Part shown: one piece after another, positions 7,501 through 10,019 of the stretch
Layout of the letters: every line of letters starts with the position of its first letter
Numbering within the stretch: the first letter of the stretch is position 1
From: Acanthamoeba lenticulata
Lineage: Eukaryota > Discosea > Longamoebia > Acanthamoebidae
Length of the DNA stretch: 10,019 bases
Direction: 5' to 3'
Assembly (NCBI GenBank): GCA_002179805.1
Contig: NAVB01003032.1
Span: 1-10,019, forward strand
The notes under the pieces: model-generated
Seen by the model: only the letters and a program-made list of their open reading frames with translations
The model's database searches: none
What the model was told of the DNA's origin: nothing
Program-made: the position numbers and the translations under genes

Positions 7501-9956
7501 TCCATTTTTTCCAAATGACTATTTGATCGTGTGCTTGTTGTTTGTTCTGTTTTGATCGGTTCCACCGGCAGGCCAAGCAGCTGTTGCGGCGGCGGCCGGA
7601 GAAGTATCGGACGTGGCTGTGCGAGTGGTTCGTGCCCATCCTCGAGGAGGAGGCCAAGCTGCACGCCGCCATGCACTACCCCCTCAGCCAGATCTATTGC
7701 GCCCTCGCCGACGTCTACCACTAGTGCGTGCCACACCCTCAGCAGCAGCGGCTAAAGCAGCTGCACGGTGATTGAGCGCGTGTGTGTGGTCACGTGTTTG
7801 CGTCCGGCGCAGTGCCAAGAAGCAGCATTTCCGGCTGGCGCAGATTCGCAGCCTCCTCGGTGCGTTCGGCGCCTCTCGCCTCTGGAGGAGATTGGAGGAG
7901 ATTGGCGAGATGCTGACGTCATGCTCGCGGCTGCGCTGGCAGAGTACGCCAAGACGCAGAAGCCCGGGAGCCGCGTGCGCACGCTCAGACGCGCGGCCAA
8001 GCTATTTTGCCTGCTCGACCCGGAGCACATGGACCAGGCCGACAGCCGCCTGCGCGTTGATGCCGGCCGCAGCGATCACAACAACAACAGTATGACGGTG
8101 ACCAGAAGCAGCCCCAGCGAGAGCGACGACGACGGTGCTGGTGATGATGATGATGAAGAGGACCAGCGGGGCGCCATGACGCGGCAGCAGCAGCTGCTCT
8201 TGTCGCTAGTGGAGAGCTTTGCGCAGAGCAACGAGCTGCACCTGTTCCTCGAGATGTGCTGCTGGAACCTGCCGCTGCAGGACCAGTTCGCGCGGCTCCT
8301 GGGCGAGCAGGAGACCGAGGCTCAGCTGGCCGTCGTGCGGCGCGTGGTGTGCACGGGCTACCACTGGATGCGCGATTGGATGCTGCTCGTCCTGGCCGAG
8401 TGCGCCTGGGCCATCACCCAGCTCGACCTCAGCCGCTGCGCCTACCTCACCGACGGCACCTTCCAGGTCCTCTTTGGCCCGCGCTACAACTCTGGTATGT
8501 GGCTCGGCATGTGTCGCATTTCTCAAATTCCTCATCCGACATGCTTTGTGCGCAGTGCGGTGGTACTGGAAGGACACCTACACGCTGCGGCTGGAGCAGC
8601 CCGGCTGGAAGGAGTTCTCGCTCGATAACTCGGGCAAGCTGGAGACCGCCTACCAGGCCTTCCTCGCCACCGGGCACAAAGAGGTCTGGCCTCATGCTGC
8701 TCCTCCTGATGCTGCGTCTTTTTTGCTGGCGGCCTGCTCACAACACCTTGCTATGTGTGATGTTGGGGGGGCGAGAGAGCAGGGGACCAAGCTCAAGCTC
8801 ATGACCGAGGAGCCCGCCCAGCTCTACCTCGTGGACGTGCGCAAGATGACCCAGCGCCGCTACTTTGATGTCTCGCGCAACCTGCTCGAGGCCAAGCGCC
8901 TCAAGATCCGCCGCGTCGTGCCGAATCCGCGTGTGCGTGTGCCCTCCTTTCCCGCGCTTGTGCATGTCGACGCAAGACTGACGCACGACACGGCACACAC
9001 AGCCCGCGTCGCAGAAGATGCCGAGCCTCGAGCGCTGCGACCTGTCGCACACCGTCATCACCGGCAACTCGGTCGACATCCTGCTCCGCCACTGCCCACG
9101 GCTGACGAGCCTCAGCCTGCGCAACTGCCCCCAAGTGTCGTACCTCCTCGAGGATGACCTGCCCACCTATGCCCTCGCTGGCGACGCGGCGCCCCCGTGG
9201 CAGTCGCCCCGCCGTGCCGCCAGCGACGAGCCGCAGCCCGAGGCAGAGGCTGAGGCCGAGGCCGCCGCGCCGCACGGGCTCGCGCTGACGTCGCTCGACC
9301 TGGAGGGCTGCACGCTGATCCACTTCAGCGAGGCCACGCTCGGGCGGCTGTCCAACCTGCGCCACCTGAACATGGCCTACACCAAGACCTCGGTCCTGTC
9401 CGCGGGCCGGCTGGCCGCCTGCTGCCCGCTGCTGGAGAGCCTCAACGCCACCGGCAGCGACGCCATGAACGACGACGCGTGCGCGGCGCTGGCCAAGCTG
9501 CCCCGCCTGACCCAACTGCGCCTCAAGCACTGCCACCGCTTGTCCGACGCCAGCCTCGCGGCCTTTGTCACGCCCGCGCCCGCGCCGCCGATCGCCCTCG
9601 AGGTGCGGCTGGTGAGCGTGGACCTGTCGCGCAACAAGAACGTGACGGAGCCCATGCTCATGCAGCTGCTCCGCGGCATGGGCGACTCCCTCGAGGAGGT
9701 CCGCCTGCGGGACTGCGACAAGATCGGCTTCGTCAACGTCCTGCTGCACGCGCTCAAGCCCGGCTCCCTGCCGCACCTGCGCGTGCTCGACCTCTACAAC
9801 TGCGGCAACCGGCCGGGCGCCCACCAGGTCGAGCGCGCCGCGCGGCAGGTCCAGACCCACACCTTGACGAGCCTCTACCAGCTGCTCCTCGACAAGAAGC
9901 CCCTCGTGGCCCACCCCACCCTCACCTCCCTCGACATCGGCTCCTCCGAGATCAAT
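970..9956 (+). CDS. Giant CLU-like / TPR / LRR / WWE multidomain protein (28 exons, 3'-partial)
   Basis: Reconstructed as join(970..1563, 1631..1756, 1858..1918, 2029..2074, 2184..2257, 2343..2408, 2483..2572, 2642..2733, 2803..2904, 2992..3150, 3262..3357, 3463..3513, 3627..3758, 3827..3967, 4088..5272, 5360..5470, 5567..5602, 5721..5925, 6067..6162, 6257..7126, 7209..7315, 7408..7470, 7572..7723, 7813..7859, 7898..8494, 8556..8683, 8783..8932, 9003..9956). The total is 6,531 nt, 2,177 codons, with no internal stop. Every intron is GT-AG and every junction keeps phase. Where several splice choices were in frame, I took the one that restores family motifs, such as DAAR|VFPPE at 2904/2992 and NNNE|VRRATERL at 3150/3262. 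No signal peptide or membrane segment is seen, so the product is probably cytosolic or nuclear. The CLU-like core suggests descent from the CLU/TIF31 family (mitochondrial positioning, mRNA binding), but the LRR and WWE parts make a scaffold or ADP-ribose reader equally plausible. The LRR region continues beyond the window. Confidence 0.8.
1845..1854 (+). repeat. G10 run directly before a 3' splice site (intron 2)
   Basis: G10 followed at once by CAG at 1855-1857, the acceptor of exon 3, in the place where a pyrimidine tract is expected. Confidence 0.85.
2580..2595 (+). repeat. (CT)8 microsatellite in intron 7
   Basis: Perfect CT repeat a few bases after the GTACGC donor of intron 7 (2573-2641). 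Confidence 0.9.
2919..2936 (+). repeat. CTC trinucleotide repeat in intron 9
   Basis: Six tandem CTC units within the 87-nt intron 2905-2991. If the intron were retained they would encode a Ser run in the same frame. Confidence 0.8.
3434..3443 (+). repeat. Short CA repeat in intron 11
   Basis: Five CA units about 20 nt upstream of the CACAG acceptor at 3462. Confidence 0.7.
3527..3548 (+). repeat. (CT)11 microsatellite in intron 12
   Basis: Perfect CT repeat within intron 12 (3514-3626), near the donor rather than the acceptor. Confidence 0.9.
3996..4038 (+). repeat. AT-rich ATTT and TTTTG repeats in intron 14
   Basis: Tandem ATTT units followed by TTTTG units, the most AT-rich stretch of the window, inside the 120-nt intron 3968-4087. 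It probably serves as the uridine-rich part of the intron. Confidence 0.8.
4088..5272 (+). other. Large exon 15: CLU tail helix, disordered Ala/Pro insert, basic NLS-like motif (residues 611-1005)
   Basis: The first 30 residues (ISMIQVVVDLFNEILC) still fit the helical end of the CLU region. SQQQQQ and a basic cluster KLKRRRRK (about 650-657) followed by Arg/Ser residues could act as a nuclear localisation signal or nucleic-acid contact. About 290 residues of Ala-, Pro-, Ser-, Gly-rich low-complexity sequence follow. Two imperfect copies of a motif, SYNADPNS near 4849 and GYNANSNR near 4979, each come after an Ala run and before a GGAP. Order returns at about residue 955 (FWDEAWKTTFEDKFSLALDSVEK). 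The insert sits within the conserved CLU tail, because the next exon resumes a family-like LKLVLLRISEMCGV. Confidence 0.7.
6030..6059 (+). repeat. ATGGTG minisatellite before the acceptor of intron 18
   Basis: Tandem ATGGTG units with one shortened ATG, ending seven bases before the AAAAAG acceptor at 6066. Purine-rich where a pyrimidine tract would be usual. Confidence 0.85.
6230..6245 (+). repeat. (GCAC)4 repeat in intron 19
   Basis: Four tandem GCAC units ending about 10 nt before the acceptor at 6256. The same intron has a C9 run at 6173-6181. Confidence 0.85.
6532..6645 (+). repeat. Acidic Asp/Glu tract encoded by a GAY-rich simple repeat (residues 1247-1284)
   Basis: A run of GAT/GAC codons beginning with eight consecutive Asp, then mixed Asp, Asn, Gly, Ser and Glu; 38 residues in all with only one aromatic (Tyr). 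It follows a basic stretch (about 1200-1216, QKQRQKRH), so the two could pair within the chain or the acidic part could bind basic partners. The DNA is a near-perfect trinucleotide repeat, so its length may vary between strains. Confidence 0.8.
7329..7402 (+). repeat. C13 and G11 inverted homopolymers within one intron
   Basis: C13 at 7329-7341 and G11 at 7392-7402 lie 50 nt apart inside the intron 7316-7407. The first is near the donor and the second ends five bases before the exon. They can pair over 11 bp in RNA. Confidence 0.85.
7884..7903 (+). repeat. 10-bp tandem duplication GGAGGAGATT at an acceptor
   Basis: Two perfect copies of GGAGGAGATT, followed by GG, span the acceptor of exon 25. 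AG dinucleotides in the second copy (7897, 7900) keep the frame, while those in the first copy (7887, 7890) lead to TGA at 7914-7916. Confidence 0.8.
8556..8932 (+). other. WWE domain (residues ~1767-1855, exons 26-27)
   Basis: The joined exons give the WWE pattern. RWYW (1768-1771) and W1784-K-E-F form the first strands with the namesake Trp residues; SGKLETAYQ (1792-1800) is the central helix with the conserved Glu (E1796) and Tyr; LYLVDVRKMTQ (1823-1833) is the strand with the conserved Asp, Met and Gln, followed by Arg-rich RYFDVSR and KIRRV. In known WWE domains this fold binds the iso-ADP-ribose unit of poly-ADP-ribose, and the Gln after the Met and a following Arg are among the ligand contacts (family knowledge, recalled, not checked). 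Both kinds of residue are present, so binding is plausible. WWE domains usually occur in PARPs and ubiquitin ligases. Here one sits between leucine-rich repeats, and its two halves are split by a 99-nt intron. Confidence 0.7.
9003..9956 (+). other. Leucine-rich repeat array, cysteine-containing type (residues 1860-2177, continues)
   Basis: A single open exon with about ten LRRs. Cores include LERCDLSHTVIT, LTSLSLRNCPQVS, LTSLDLEGCTLI, LRHLNMAYTKTS, LESLNATGSDAMN, LTQLRLKHCHRLS, LVSVDLSRNKNVT, LEEVRLRDCDKIG, LRVLDLYNC and LTSLDIGSSEIN. The Cys after LxLxxC and the following I/V/L-S/T-D-type position match the cysteine-containing LRR class seen in F-box/AMN1-type proteins, which usually bind other proteins. 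No F-box is seen upstream. A ~40-residue low-complexity insert (EAEAEAEAAA, about 1908-1950) lies between repeats 2 and 3. The start could be 9003, 9015 or 9018, all in frame. The exon ends at AAT|GTACGT in phase 0, so the gene goes on. Confidence 0.8.
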
Positions 9957-10019
9957 GTACGTCCGCACACGCGCATCGCACCGCACACGCGCGCAGGCGC
10001 GCGTCTCATGAGATGGATG
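9957..10019 (+). other. Start of an intron running off the window
   Basis: Begins with the donor GTACGT after the last LRR codon. The rest is CG/CA-rich. A CAG at 9994-9996 could serve as acceptor, but reading on in the required phase meets TGA at 10009, so the true acceptor probably lies outside. Confidence 0.55.

Larger units (their letters stand above)
6646..8494 (+). other. Proline-rich linker and helical region ending in one LRR (residues ~1285-1766)
   Basis: After the acidic tract comes a short helix (KLVSLLLHIARRHYQKAIS, about 1302-1320), a Pro/Ala-rich linker (PSGPPPP), another helix (AERYWKVLAALIICDAVHEHL) and a Ser/Leu-rich segment. Exons 21-24 are small and helical: LEKCIVLWLEAMTEYYRLL, AKQLLRRRPEKYRTWLCEWF, LSQIYCALADVYHYAKKQHF. 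Exon 25 has helical sequence, a second small acidic patch (SESDDDGAGDDDDEEDQ, near 8118-8165), then WNLPLQDQFARLLGEQE and WMLLVLAECAWA, and ends in a cysteine-type leucine-rich repeat ITQLDLSRCAYLTDGTFQVL. I recognise no named domain in the helical part; degenerate TPRs are possible. Confidence 0.6.

Noticed and set aside
8250..8330. F-box before the LRRs
   Set aside because: Cysteine-type LRRs often follow an F-box, but the helical sequence here lacks the LP-x-E-x-L pattern and its spacing.
8901..9986. Reverse-strand open frame (361 codons) over the LRR exon
   Set aside because: It is the complement of the LRR repeats and of CG-rich intron ends. The forward frame has clear LRR periodicity and splice-consistent ends, the reverse has none.
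9957..9996. A 40-nt intron ending at CAG 9994-9996 with a stop soon after, ending the gene in the window
   Set aside because: It would cut the protein in the middle of an LRR (after SSEIN, then four residues and TGA). A later acceptor outside the window is more likely, though this cannot be excluded.

Overview
The window reads as a gene-dense, GC-rich protist nuclear genome. Short GT-AG spliceosomal introns, mostly 60-140 nt, interrupt almost every gene segment, and intergenic space is about 130 bp. The domain mix (a CLU-like core, TPR-like helices, cysteine-type leucine-rich repeats and a WWE domain in one large protein) together with the intron style suggest a free-living amoebozoan of Acanthamoeba type. 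That placement is inference from style and domain content, not a match to a known record. No bacterial, viral or transposon gene, tRNA, rRNA or CRISPR array is visible.

All supported coding is on the + strand. Gene 1 enters from the left edge and ends at 837. It has three visible exons and encodes a degenerate RRM-like fold at the C-terminus of a protein I do not otherwise recognise. A 132-bp A-rich spacer follows (838-969), with a candidate ATTAAA polyadenylation signal and an in-frame stop upstream of the next start.

Gene 2 starts at 970 and runs off the right edge. I reconstruct 28 exons (970-9956) that join in a consistent phase and give 2,177 codons so far. In order they encode: a low-complexity N-terminus; a CLU (clustered mitochondria)-like core with its eIF3-p135-like extension; a ~350-residue disordered, Ala/Pro-rich insert with a basic KLKRRRRK motif; TPR-like helices; a disordered, strongly acidic stretch; an alpha-helical region; one cysteine-type LRR; a WWE domain (the fold that reads poly/iso-ADP-ribose in other proteins); and about ten more LRRs up to the window end.

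The most interesting items are the CLU-TPR-LRR-WWE-LRR architecture and several intron features. The latter are a C13/G11 pair that could fold one intron into a hairpin, G-runs where pyrimidine tracts are expected at acceptors, seven introns that are multiples of three with no stop, and a ~38-41-nt intron whose acceptor lies in a 10-bp tandem duplication. The two genes lie head to tail; nothing shows that they work together, but an RRM-like protein next to a CLU-like protein (CLU proteins bind RNA in other eukaryotes) is worth noting.
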